A stretch of 64,000 bases of DNA, from positions 3,249,935 to 3,313,934 of the forward strand of contig NC_080541.1 in the NCBI RefSeq assembly GCF_028640845.1. Reading direction: 5' to 3'. Below the pieces are notes generated by a model. The model made no database searches, was not told the DNA's origin, and saw nothing but the letters and a program-made list of their open reading frames with translations. Position 1 is the stretch's first letter. Each line of letters starts with the position of its first letter. This document shows, piece by piece, positions 31,273 to 41,905 of this stretch. Position numbers and translations under genes: made by a program. The stretch comes from Ahaetulla prasina (taxonomy: Eukaryota > Chordata > Lepidosauria > Squamata > Colubridae).

Positions 31273-33306
31273 AGCTAGCTGACCAAATCATGGAGGCTGA
31301 AGCCAAACACCCTGATTCACTGGCCATTGTTTTGGGAGATCTAAACAAGGCAAACTTAAGGAAAGAACTACCAAAATACTTTCAGCATGTCAATTGTCCC
31401 ACCAGAGGCAAGAATACTCTAGACCACTGCTACACAACACTAAAAGATGCCTATCGGTCTTTACCACGTGCAGCTGTAGGACACTCTGATCATTGCATGA
31501 TTCACCTTGTACCTGCTTACAGGCAAAGACTTAAAGCCATAAAACCAATAATTAAATCAGTGAAAACCTGGACGGAGGAATCAGAATTAAAGCTACAGGC
31601 ATGTTTTGACTGCACTGATTGGAATATTTTTAAAGATACCTCTGCAGACCTGGATGAACTCACAGATACTGTAACATCATATGTCAGCTTCTGTGAAGAC
31701 CTATGTGTACCTACAAGGAACTTGCGAATACACAGTAATAACAAACCTTGGTTTACACCTAAACTTAAGCAGCTACGACATTCCAAAGAGGAAGCCTACA
31801 GAAAAGGTGATAAAATGCTGTACAATCAGGCCAGAAATGCACTAACAAGGGAGATAAGAGCAGCAAAAAGAAGCTACTCTGAAAAGCTAAAGAATCAATT
31901 TTCAGCAAATGAACCAGCAAACATGTGGAAAACTCTTAAAAATATCACCAGCTATGGCAAACCTCCTTCCCAGGCTGAAGGTAATCAACAACTGGCAGAT
32001 GACCTGAATGAGTTTTACTGCAGGTTTGAAAGGAAACTACAGCCACCTATCTCCACAACCCCCATCTCAGACACAGCAACAACAGCCAAGCCTCCTACAA
32101 CTGACCCCATTTCATTGGGTTCACAACCCCTAGTGATCACAGAAAAGGAAGTGCAGGACCTATTTCACAGACAAAAGCCAGGAAAAGCTCCAGGCCCAGA
32201 CAAGATAACTCCTTCTTGCTTAAAAGTCTGTGCTGACCAATTGGCCCCATCTTCACCCATATTTTCAATAAATCACTAGAGATGTGCTATGTTCCTTCTT
32301 GCTTCAAACGCTCTACCATCATCCCAGTGCCGAAGAAGCCCACCATCAAGGAACTGAATGACTACAGACCAGTTGCTCTAACATCTGTAGTCATGAAAAC
32401 CTTTGAAAGGCTAGTGCTTTCCTACCTGAAAACCATCACGAATCCGCTTTTAGACCCCTTGCAATTTGCATACCGAGCAAATAGATCAACAGATGATGCT
32501 GTTAATATGGCTCTGCACTACATCCTACAACATCTTGAGTCTCCAAAGACCTATGCAAGGGTCCTTTTGTAGACTTTAGTTCAGCATTCAATACCATCAT
32601 TCCAGACATTCTTCTAACTAAGCTAAACCAGCTACAGGTACCGGAACAGACTTGTAAGTGGATCACAAGCTTCCTAACAAACAGGAAGCAGCAGGTGAAG
32701 CTAAGCAAGATCACATCAAATACCTGTACAATTAGCACAGGGGCCCCCAAGGCTGTGTGCTCTCCCCACTTCTCTTCTCTCTGTATACCAATGACTGCAT
32801 CTCCAATGATCCATTTGTTAAGCTACTGAAGTTCGCAGATGACACAACAGTGATTGGTCTCATTCGAGACAATGACGAATCCGCATATAGACGAGAGGTC
32901 GAACGACTAGCCTTGTGGTGCAACCAAAACAATCTGGAACTGAACACACTCAAAACCGTAGAAATGGTGGTAGACTTTAGGAAAAACCCTTCCATACTTC
33001 CACCTCTCACAATACTTGACAACACAGTATCAACAGTAGAAACCTTCAAATTTCTGGGTTCTATCATATCGCAAGATCTCAAAAGGACAGCTAACATCAA
33101 AAACATCATTAAAAAAGGACAACAAAGAATGTTCTTTCTGCGCCAACTCAGTAAGCTCAAACTGCCCAAGGAGCTGCTGATCCAGTTCTACAGAGGAATT
33201 ATTGAGTCTGTCATTTGCACCTCTATAACTGTCTGGTTCGGTTCTGCAACCCAACAAGAAAAACACAGACTTCAGAGGATAATTAGAACTGCAGAAAAAT
33301 AATTGC
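31273..33306 (+). pseudogene. CR1/L2-group LINE body (Snake1/L3-like), endonuclease C-terminus plus reverse transcriptase, broken
   Basis: Three plus-strand segments form one decayed ORF2. The first (31290-32279) starts in the endonuclease (VLGDLNKANL, HSDH) and reaches the RT entry (ITEKEVQDLFHRQKPGKAPG). The second (32282-32572) encodes [20 protein letters not shown]. The third (32757-33302) encodes LSPLLFSLYTNDC, KFADDTTVIGLI, i.e. the catalytic ADD box in 'FADDTT' form, and FFLRQLSKLKLPKELLIQF. Frameshifts lie near 32240 and 32570-32750. The copy lacks both its 5' part and the final 450 bp, and 152-bp direct repeats flank it (31121-31272 and 33307-33558). It lies in a TOP1MT intron. Confidence 0.88.
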
Positions 33307-33475
33307 TTTACTCTACTCTACTTTATTCCCTTTTCTCTCCTCTCCTCTCCTCTCCTCTCCTCTCCTCTCCTCTCCTCTCCTCTCCTCTCCTCTTCCCTTC
33401 CCTTCCCTTCCCTTCCCTTCCCTTCCCTTCCCTTCCCTTCCCTTCCCTTCCCTTCCCTTCCCTTCTCCTATGAGG
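33307..33475. repeat. TCTCC / CCCTT microsatellite
   Basis: About 160 bp of perfect pentanucleotides inside the right direct repeat. The left repeat has only about 40 bp at the same place. Confidence 0.95.
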
Positions 33476-33880
33476 CTTATACATGTAGTCCTCAAGGTAA
33501 GGCTGCAATTGAACCCTGCAATTACGGTCGTAAATTGTGACAGTTTTAAACAGGTAATCCCTTGACCAGATGTGAATTTATAACCTTTTTTTGCAGCAGT
33601 CATTAAATGAATGCTGGGGTTGTTAAGCGATATCATTGTTCATTCAGGGACATTTTTTTTTGGTCTGGCCAATAGGTCATAAATTGTGGTCACATGACCA
33701 CGGCCCATCTATGTGGGCCAGTTGCTGAGCATTCAAAATGCAGTCTTGTGACTTCAGCGGGAACTACTGACATTGGAACTGGGTAATAAATAGCTTTTTT
33801 TTGGGGGGATGGGTGGTCTGTGGTAATTTTGAACAGTGGCTAAGGTCGTCAGTCGAGGGTTACCCGTATATGTTACATTT
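33476..33880. mobile_element. Degenerate TAGTCCTCGACTTA-type MITE
   Basis: TGTAGTCCTCAAGGTAAGGC at one end and GGTCGTCAGTCGAGGGTTAC at the other. It was the original target of the LINE event at 31273-33306, since its first 80 bp are repeated before the LINE. Confidence 0.65.
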
Positions 33881-33907
33881 CCAGTTCTTCAGAACTGAAG
33901 AAGCTTC

Positions 33908-34433
33908 TGTCGTGTCCCACTCCTCCGCTGACGACCGGGTCAGGGAAATCCGAAATCCGAATCAGGCGTGCCTCTGCCAAAGTCCTAGCAAAGTCCTCAA
34001 GGCAGGCAGGAGACCAGAAAGTGACTTCAGCAAGATATGTTTAGACTTTGCCTGACTCAGAGAATGCTAGAAAGCAGGTCCTTTATATAGGACATGGGGT
34101 GTGGCTCCATGACTCAGCACTTATCCAGGCCTGCCCCTCCCTTCCTTCTGTTGCCTCCGTCTATCAAGTCTTCTGACGCGAGGGTCACTCCAGTCTGCAG
34201 CTGTTGGCAATTGACCTCCCTCAGGCTCACATGCTTTGGGGGAGGGGGAGGGGTCTAGTTGCTCCGTTTGCCTGGGCATGGAGCCAGGGCTGGGGGCTGG
34301 AGGTACTTCTTCCTCCTCAGCCTGTCTGGGCATGGAGCCAGGGCTGGGGCCGGGAGGCATACTAGGACATTCCTCCGTGTTCGGAAGCAGATAAGAAGGC
34401 CCCGGCTGTGGTGAGATCGGACGAGACACAACA
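33908..34433 (-). mobile_element. Solo LTR, 526 bp, with perfect 5-bp duplication
   Basis: Begins TGTCGTGTCCCACTCC, ends GACACAACA, flanked by GCTTC (33903-33907 and 34434-34438). On the minus strand the order is U3 with Pro/Gly-rich minisatellite units, then the TATA-like CTATATAAAGG near 34085, then R/U5. It was inserted in a copy of the foldback repeat described at 1030-1235. No internal region remains. Confidence 0.88.
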
Positions 34434-34544
34434 GCTTCTGAGATGAAAAGCGAAACGTTTTCAGAGGGAAAAAAAAAGACCCCAAAAAAGTCAAATCGCC
34501 TTTTGGAAAAACACCTTCCCCCCCCCCCCAATCTAGTGTATGAT

Positions 34545-34915
34545 CGAGGTAATCCTCGACTTATAACCACTGTTGCCAAGTGAGACATTTGCTAAGTGAG
34601 CTTGGTTCCATTTCACGACCTTTCCTGCCACAGTTGTTAAGTGAATCCCTGCAAGTTGCTAACTTAGTCACACGGTTGTTAAACAAAACTGGCTTCCCCA
34701 TTGCTCGTCAAAAGGTCGCAAAAGAGGATCACGTGACTCCGGGACACGGCAACCGTCATAAATATGAGTCAGTTGCCAAGCAGCTGATTTTTAATCACGT
34801 TGACTGTGGGGATGCAGCAACGTTTGTAAGTGTGAAAAATAATTCTAGGTCACCTTTTTTTCAGTGCTGTAACTTCGGTCACTAAATGAACTGTTGTTAA
34901 ATCGAAGACTGCCTG
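34545..34915. mobile_element. TAGTCCTCGACTTA-type MITE just upstream of a TOP1MT exon
   Basis: GAGGTAATCCTCGACTTATAA to ATCGAAGACTGCC, with AATATGAGTCAGTTGCCAAG inside. It ends about 28 bp before the exon at 34944, so it supplies sequence just upstream of the branch and acceptor region. Confidence 0.75.
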
Positions 34916-34943
34916 TCAACCCGTTCACATTTTCTTTTAACAG

Positions 34944-35671
34944 GTAACAGAAGCTGCAGACTCCTTCCAAAGTGATGGACCGGAGGAGAGGAGAAGAAAG
35001 ACAGGGAAAATTTGTGTTGGAAGAGTAGAGAGAGAAGGTCATTCCACGCAGGAGGAGAAAAGAGGTAGCAGAACCACAGAAGATCTGGACCGGGAGGACT
35101 TCAGAGGAGCAGAAGAAAGGAGGAATATTGACAAGCAGTTGGAGCAGAACGTTGGACCAGAGGAGGGAGAAGATGGGCTGGACTGGAGAAGATCTGAGCA
35201 GAACATTGAGGTCAAAACGGAAAAGGAGTGGGACGGCGAGAGACAGGTGGACAGAGAATGGACAGGTGAGGAAATCCCTCAGTTGGGAAAAGAGATGGAA
35301 GAAGAAGAAGAAAGGAGAGAAGATGAGCCTGGACTTAGGTCACCATTTGAGATCAAGCTGGAAGGTGACTCTGAAGAAGAAGAAGAAGAAGAAGAAGAAG
35401 AAGAAGAAGAAGAAGAAGAAGAAGAAGAAGAAGAAGAAGAAGAAGAAGAAGAAGAAGAAGGGACAGGAGTCCAAGGAACCCTACAAGATGGAGTTGACAA
35501 AAAGACCAAGAGAAGCAGAAGCGAAAGAAGGGTTCGAAATGTAGAATTTCTCAGGGGATCCCGGAAAAGGAAAAATGACGACGTGGACAAGACTTTGAAG
35601 AAGAAGAAAAAGAAGAAGGATGAAGGAAATTGTGGGAGAAGATCAAAAGCCGAGGAGGACAAGTGGAGATG
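34944..35671 (+). CDS. TOP1MT: TOP1MT large N-terminal exon, acidic/Lys-rich, with (GAA)29
   Basis: TTCTTTTAACAG is the acceptor and GTACGT at 35672 the donor. All 242 codons are open. The sequence is extremely charged: VTEAADSFQSDGPEERRRK at the start, then DWRRSEQNIEVKTEK, a run of 29 Glu from pure GAA (35373-35459), KKTKRSRSERRVRNVEF, a KRK…KKKKKKK cluster that could act as a nuclear localisation signal, and KAEEDKWRW at the end. Two last bases join the G of the next exon to give WW-EEEK, exactly the 'KWKWWEEER' transition from the N-terminal domain to the core in nuclear TOP1. Human TOP1MT replaces this whole part by a presequence of about 40 residues. The domain is probably disordered. 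The repeat tract may vary between individuals or be misassembled. Confidence 0.85.
35373..35459 (+). repeat. (GAA)29 coding trinucleotide repeat
   Basis: Twenty-nine uninterrupted GAA codons in frame within a TOP1MT exon, encoding poly-Glu. Confidence 0.97.
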
Positions 35672-35787
35672 GTACGTTGCTCCTTTAAGTGATTTGTGAT
35701 TTTGATGGGCAAACATTTTCGATGTTAAATCTCTGCTGTTGAAATCCCCCACCTGATTTTATACAGATATAGAGTAGAGTAGAGTAG

Positions 35788-35912
35788 AGTAGAGCTGGAA
35801 GGGACCTTGGAGGTCTTCTAGTCTAGCCCCCTGCTCAAACATAAGTGACTGTCTAGTCTCTTCTTAAAAACCTCCAGTGATGGAGTAACCACGAGTTCTG
35901 GAGGTAAGGTCT
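35788..35912 (-). mobile_element. CR1 LINE 3' UTR fragment
   Basis: Inverse of the CR1 end (GAGCTGGAAGGGACCTTGGAGG to GTTCTGGAGG). It follows a short TAGAG repeat. Confidence 0.8.
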
Positions 35913-36084
35913 TAAGTTAGAGAAAAAGGGAACTGCTGTTACTTTTTCAACATCAAAATGTTCCCGCCCCCCAACATTTTTGGGGAGTTAGTTTGAGGTA
36001 GGTTAAGATCGATGTATTCAATTTGCAAGGGTTTCTACATTTATTTGAAAAGACATTGAAAAGCAATGAGCTGGGTAATAAGAA

Positions 36085-37195
36085 TAGAATAGAATAGAGT
36101 AGAGTAGAATAGAATAGAATAGAATAAAATAGAATAGAATAGAATAGAATAGAATAGAATAGAATTCTTTATTGGCCAAGTGTGATTGAACACACAAGGA
36201 ATTTGTCTTTGGTGCAAACACTCTCAGTGTACGTAAAAAAGACAAGATACATTCATCAAGAATCATAAGGTACATACTTAATGATAGTCATAGGGTACAA
36301 TTAAGCAATCAGGAAACAATCAATAAATCGTAATGATACAAGCAACAATATTTGAGTGAAAATATTTGCAAGTGAAAATATTTGCAGATCCCTCGCATCC
36401 TGGACATAAACTGTTTCAACTCCTACCCTCAAAACGACGCTATAGAGCACTGCACATCAGAACAACTAGACACAAGAACAGTTTTTTCCCGAAGGCCATC
36501 ACTCTGCTAAACAAATAATTCCCTCAACACTGTCAGACTATTTACTGAATCTGCACTACTATTAATCGTTTCATAGTTCCCATCACCAATCTCTTTCCAC
36601 TTATGACTGTATGACTATAACTTGTTGCTGGCAATCCTTATGATTTATATTGATATATTGATCATCAATTGTGTTGTAAATGTTGTACCTTGATGAACGT
36701 ATCTTTTCTTTTATGTACACTGAGAGCATATGCACCAAGGCAAATTCCTTGTGTGTCCAATCACACTTGGCCAATAAAAAAAATTCTATTCTATTCTAAA
36801 TTTTATTCTAACAAGGTTACAGTCATACAGTCGTAAGTGGAAGGAGATGGGTGATGGGAATGATGAGAAGATTAACAATAGTGCAGATTTACTGAATAGT
36901 TTGACAGTGTTGAGGGAATTATTTGTTTAGCAGAGTGATGGCGTTTGGGAAGAAACTGTCCTTGTGTCTAGTTGTTCTGGTGTGCAGTGCTCTATAGTGT
37001 CGTTTTAAGGGTAGGAGTTGAAATAGTTTATGTCCAGGATGCGAGGGGTTTGTAGATATTTTCCCAGCCCTCTTTTTGACTCCTGCAGTATACAGGTCCT
37101 CAATGGAAGGCAGGTTGGTAGCTATTGTTTTTTCTGCAGTTCCAATTATCCTCTGAAGTCTGTCTCTGTCTTGTTGGGTTGCAGAACGAAACCAA
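36085..37195. mobile_element. Cluster of three Snake1/L3-like LINE 3' ends in alternating orientation
   Basis: Minus copy at 36085-36300 with a GAATA array on its 3' side, plus copy at 36370-36800 ending in ATTCT, and minus copy at 36805-37190. The two inner 3' tails meet at about 36800, tail to tail. Each holds the CACTTGGCCAATAAA end or the HKNSFFPKAITLLNK coding end. Confidence 0.85.
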
Positions 37196-38080
37196 ACTTA
37201 CTGAATGATCAGTAAGTTATAAGACAAGTATAAAAAAAGTTGTAAGCCTTACAATGCAATGTGCTACCAGACTTTTTCTGAATGTGTTTCTGATTTCTTT
37301 TTTTTGGTTGTTGTAGACTCTTCTATAATATTTACAAGACGTTTCATAATTATTATGCTGCTCTATTCCTGCTATTCTTCTATTTATCCACTAGATGTCA
37401 TCCAAAAGTTGAGTTTTGAGTTTCTGGTAGTTCTTTCAGTCTGGTGCCTTGGACTACAACTCCCAGAATGCATTGGTGTCTGGACTACAACTCCCAGAAG
37501 GTGCTGCCAAGTTGAATTTTTTGGACTAGCCCATCTAGAGAGCACAAAGTTGGAGCAAACTGTTAAGACATACGCATTGCTCGTTAAAATAGCGATCGCC
37601 TTCCAACAATTACTGGATGCATTAAAATTGCAATTTTGAATTGCAATTAAAAATCAGAAGGAAGCACCTTTTCCAACTGACAAATTTTATTGCAGGATGA
37701 AAGCTTTGGGAATCAGCTGATCCTGGCTTAAATCCCACCTCAGTCTAGCATAAAGTTTCTTAAAACTTTAAGATGGGTGGAATTCAACTCCCAGAATTCC
37801 CTAGCCATCCTCTCTGTGCATCTGATCAAGGGAACTATAGCTGAGTAAAGATCAGATTTATGTGTGGGAAAAGATCCCCCCCCCCAATTCCTTAGCTTCT
37901 GTTCCCTTCTTGACTAACATGGCTCTCCTCCTCCTCCTCCTCCTCCATTTGCAATCAGTTGGAACAGCCATCCTGTGTAGACTTTTACTCCTGAGTAATC
38001 CCATCTGACCCTATTTGCTTCCTTCTGAGCCAATGTGCCAGAACATGGGGTGTATAACTAAAATTTTTTCATCCTTAGCT
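37196..38080. other. TOP1MT intron, mostly unrecognised, with two ZNF143-like motifs
   Basis: GGACTACAACTCCCAGAATG (from about 37451) and GGACTACAACTCCCAGAAGG (from about 37482) lie 31 bp apart. The first is very close to the SBS motif bound by ZNF143/STAF. CTC repeats lie near 37930. No exon seen. Confidence 0.5.
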
Positions 38081-38084
38081 CCTT

Positions 38085-39020
38085 TAAAATGGGTGGACTC
38101 CCAGAATTCCCCAGCCAGCATTCTGGGATTTGAAGTTCACACATATTTACACATATTTCCTGGCTGGGGAATTCTGGGAGTTGAAGTCCACCCCCCTTAA
38201 AGCATGCTGGCTGGAGAATTCTGGGAGTTGAAGTCCACCCCACTTAAAGCATGCTGGCCAGGGAATTCTGGGAGTTGAAGCTCACTCACTCACCTTAAAG
38301 CATGCTAACTGGGGAATTCTGGGAGTTGAAGCCCACCTCCCTTAAAGCATGCTGGCTGGGGGAGTCTGGGAGTTGAAGCCCACCCCCCTTAAAGCATGCT
38401 GGCCTGGGAATTCTGGGAGTTGAAGCCCACCTCCCTTAAAGCATGCTGGCCGGGGAATTCTGGGAGTTGAAGCCCACCTCCCTTAAAGCATGCTAACTGG
38501 GGAATTCTGGGAGTTGAAGCCCACCTCCCTTAAAGCATGCTGGCCAGGGAATTCTGGGAGTTGAAGCCCACCTCCCTTAAAGCATGCTGGCTGGAGAATT
38601 CTGGGAGTTGAAGTCCACCCTCCTTAAAGCATGCTGGCCAGGGAATTCTGAAAATTGAAGCCTACCCCCCTTAAAGCATGCTTGCTGGGGAATTCTGGAA
38701 GTTGAAGCCCACCTCCCTTAAAGCATGCTTGCTGGGGAATTCTGGGAGTTGAAGCCCACCCCCCTTAAAGCATGCTGGCTGGAGAATTCTGGGAGTTGAA
38801 GCCCACCCCCCTTAAAGCATGCTGGCTGGGGAATTCTGGGAGTTGAAGCCCAGCCCTCCTTAAAGCATGCTGGCTGGGGAATTCTGGGAGTTGAAGCCCA
38901 CCTCCCTTAAAGCATGCTGGCCGGGGGATTCTGGGAGTTGAAGCCCACCCCCCTTAAAGCATGCTGGCTGGAGAATTCTGGGAGTTGAAGCCCACTTCCC
39001 TTAAAGCATGCTGGCTGGGG
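38085..39020. repeat. 47-bp minisatellite, about 20 units
   Basis: Unit: TTAAAGCATGCTGGCTGGGG, then AATTCTGGGAGTTGAAGCCC and ACCTCCC. Units differ by a few substitutions and resemble one arm of the foldback hAT MITE (GGGGAATTCTGGGAGTTGAAG). A CR1 copy (39025-39270) splits off a last pair of units at 39333-39400. Head-to-tail order without spacer variation rules out a CRISPR array. Confidence 0.95.
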
Positions 39021-39024
39021 AATT

Positions 39025-39269
39025 GAGGGTAGAACAAGAAGCAATGGGTGGAAACTAATCAAGGAGAGAAGCAACTTAGAACTAAGGAGAAATTTCCTGA
39101 CAGTTAGAACAATTAATAGTGGAACGACATCCCTGCAGAAGTTGTGAATGCTCCAACACTGGAAGTTGTTAAGAAAATGTTGGATAACCATTTGTCTGAA
39201 ATGGTGTAGAGTTTCCTGCCTGGGCAGGGGGTTGGACTAGAAGACCTCCAAGGTCCCTTCCAACTCTGA

Positions 39270-39270
<1 letters not shown>
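39025..39270 (+). mobile_element. CR1 LINE 3' end inserted in the 47-bp array
   Basis: GAGGGTAGAACAAGAAGCAA… encodes the ORF2 tail and then the 3' UTR, ending in an (ATT)20 tract at 39271-39332. The array resumes directly after. Confidence 0.88.
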
Positions 39271-39334
<64 letters not shown>

Positions 39335-39664
39335 TGGGACTTGAAGCCCACCCCCCTCAAAGCATGCTGGCTGGGGAATTCTTGGACTTGAAGCCCACCC
39401 CCCTTATTAAAGCGGCCAAGGTTGAGAAACACAGCATCACAGCATGACTTCCAGACTAGAAAAGACGCCTGTCTCTTTAAGCGAGCTCGATTGCTCTGGG
39501 ATCTATTAGTTAACCCCCTAAGCCAGGAAATCCTTAACAGGACTACATTTCCCAGATGCCTCGGGGGCATGGCCATGGGTGGGTTGGGGTGGGAGGAAAC
39601 TATTGCTCTGGAGCCTCCTAGCAAAAAGACCCATTTGGCGTGGGCTGCCTCGTTTTTTGCACCA

Positions 39665-40135
39665 TGCCTCGTGCAGGAAAAGGCACCACGGGAGCCCTGT
39701 TTAAGTTTGCAAAATTAAATATGTATCTTTAATTTTGCAAAATTAAAGATATATATATATATATCTTTAATTTTGCAATCCCTATTGCAACATAGGGATT
39801 GCTCAAGCAGGGTTACCGCCTCCCTCTCCCAATCATCAGGCAACCCATCCATGTGGCCGGTTGCACATGACTGGGCTGGCAAGGCATGCTCAAGCATGGG
39901 CACAGCCTGGCACAGTGGGCACGCTGCCCTCGCCAGGTTGCGCCTCTGACTTTCACCCGGATTTGCGCCGCGTGCATCAGATTGCTGGTCCCCAAAGCCA
40001 GGTACTTGTGGATTCAAGGTTGGCCGGTGGAGACGCGTGTTTTTTTGCCGGCTTGCATGGGGTGTGTAGGAGCGTGGCAGGCTCTCCAACGTTGCTGGGG
40101 AGAAGGTTGGCTTTTGATGCTTGTGTAATGATTTT
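39665..40135. other. TOP1MT intron, GC-rich unrecognised block preceded by an AT palindrome
   Basis: AATTTTGCAAAATTAAAGAT and its inverse flank a TATATATATATA core (39715-39778). The following 300 bp is GC-rich. The 124-codon minus ORF through it has no recognisable domain and no splice-site support. Confidence 0.4.
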
Positions 40136-40164
40136 TATTTATTTATTTATTTGTTACAACAGTA

Positions 40165-40500
40165 TATAGAATAGAATTTTATTGGCCAAGTGTGATTGGA
40201 CACATAAGGAATTTGTCTTGGTGCATCTGCTCTCAGTGTACATAAAAGAAAAGATACGTTCATCAAGGTACAACATTTACAACACAATTGAATAGAATAG
40301 AATAGAATAGAATAGAATAGAATTTTTTATTGGCCAAGTGTGATTGGACACACAAGGAATTTGTCTTGGTGCATAAGCTCTCAGTGTACATAAAAGAAAA
40401 GATACGTTCATCAAGGTACAACATTTACAACACAATTGATGATCAATATATCAATATAAATCATAAGGATTGCCAGCAACAAGTTATATAAGCGTAAGTA
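40165..40500 (-). mobile_element. Two Snake1/L3-like LINE 3' UTRs in tandem
   Basis: TTTTATTGGCCAAGTGTGATT occurs at 40178 and again at 40328, joined by a GAATA array. The first copy is cut after about 120 bp. Confidence 0.85.
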
Positions 40501-40509
40501 TATCCTTTC

Positions 40510-40935
40510 CGTAAATATCCTTCCTGTAAAAGACTACTTCAGCTTCAATCGCAATATTACAAGAGCAAAAAATAGATTCAAGCTTAATTTCAACCGCTTC
40601 AAACTTGATTGCAGAAAATATGACTTCTGTAACAGAGTTGTTAATGCTTGGAACTCATTACCTGACTCCATAGTCTCTACTCAAAATCCCAAAATCTTCA
40701 ACCAAAAACCCTCTACTATTGACCTCACCCCATTCCTAAGAGGACTATAAGGGGCGTGCATAAGAGCACAAAAGTGCCTACTGTTCCTGTCCTATTGTTT
40801 CCTTTCATTATATCAAATTAACTTAGCTGTTGCATACTTTTACTTATATATATATATATTTCTTTTATGATGTGTTGTTTTTTTTATATCGATGTTTGTG
40901 TATACTGTTGTGACAAAATGAAATTAAAGTATAAA
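40510..40935 (+). mobile_element. Non-LTR 3' end (family ending DLTPFLRGL), best copy
   Basis: The plus strand reads NFNRFKLDCRKYDFCNRVVN, then AWNSLPDSIV, then STIDLTPFLRGL and a stop, and a 3' UTR with CCTGTCCTATTGTTTCC. It is the least decayed of the three copies. Confidence 0.7.
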
Positions 40936-41216
40936 ATAACTATACGAATTTGGATACAATCAAAGGAACGGTAGGCACGTATATTTTCTTTGGATTTTGC
41001 TGCATTTTTCTCCAAGAACTCGAAAGAGGCTTCAGTAGCAGCCAAAATTGTGGGAACTGTTTGGGAAAAGTGTATTTTTTGGAGGTTTGATGGCTAATAA
41101 ACACCGCTTTTGTTTTTTTGTTTTTGGAGTTTTAAAATAATCCTATTCCACTTCTGGAATGGCCTGGGAATAGCCCAAACCTTCACCCAATGGAAGATCT
41201 ATGGAATTGACTAAAG

Positions 41217-41393
41217 CAGCGGTCACCAACTGGTGGTCCACAAGAAAATTTGGTGGTCCACAGAAAGATTATTTGCATTTTTTATATTGCACTAAATACT
41301 ATTTATCTTTTAAAAAAATTCATATTAGTGGTCCGCGGGATTTAAAATTATGAATTTGTTGGTCCCTGAGGTCTGAAAGGTTGGTGACTCCTG
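41217..41393. mobile_element. hAT MITE, 177 bp, perfect 8-bp duplication
   Basis: CAGCGGTCACCAACTGG to AAGGTTGGTGACTCCTG, flanked by GACTAAAG (41209-41216 and 41394-41401). It is the short form of the element at 24517-25239. Confidence 0.93.
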
Positions 41394-41727
41394 GACTAAA
41401 GAATCTACTTAGTCAGAAGCGACCCAGCAATAAAACCCAGTTCGTAGAAGCAATCAATCAATCTTGGTTTCACATTAGAACAGCTGCAGAACTTAAAAGA
41501 CTTGGTTCACTCCATGGGAAGACATTGTAAGGCTGTAATTCATGCTAAAGGTGACCCAACTAAGCATTAACTGACATGGTGATCATTTTTGTATATCTTG
41601 TTTTTTCTACATGTTTCATTTTTCTTCTTTATGCTGTAACTGCTATTCTAATAGCAAATCATTCATAAAAGTGATTGCATTACATTCTTGATTAAATTAT
41701 CTTTCCATTGATATGTAATTTTATGGT

Positions 41728-41905
41728 AAAAGGTAAAGGTTCCCCTCGCACATATGTGCTAGTCGTTCCCGACTCTAGGGGGCGGTGCTCATCTCCGTTT
41801 CAAAGTCGAAGAGCCAGCGCTGTCCGAAGACGTCTCTGTGGTCATGTGGCTGGCATGACTCAATGCCAAAGGTGCACGGAACGCTGTTACTTTCTTATTT
41901 TACGG
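41728..41905 (+). mobile_element. Squamate SINE ('GGTAAAGGTTCCCCTCGCAC' family)
   Basis: GGTAAAGGTTCCCCTCGCAC, GACTCTAGGGGGCGGTGCTC and GGTGCACGGAACGCTGTTAC are the known blocks of a common squamate interspersed repeat. I remember the sequence but not its family name with certainty. Confidence 0.65.

Noticed and set aside
34121..34588. Pro/Glu-rich ORFs in 34.1-34.6, 60.4-60.9 and 62.2-62.6 kb
   Set aside because: They lie in the U3 part of solo LTRs and reflect the LTR minisatellite; the three copies show frame differences.
35128..35544. 138-codon ORF with a long poly-Lys run
   Set aside because: It is another frame of the TOP1MT exon at 34944-35671; the frame with poly-Glu fits both splice phases and the KWRW-WEEEK junction.
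38085..39020. Regular repeats resembling a CRISPR array
   Set aside because: Units are contiguous without unique spacers, derive from a MITE arm, and the genome is vertebrate.
39715..40089. 124-codon minus-strand ORF with Cys residues (CPLCQAV)
   Set aside because: A single C-x-x-C is not a zinc finger. There is no splice context, and part of the ORF is an AT repeat.
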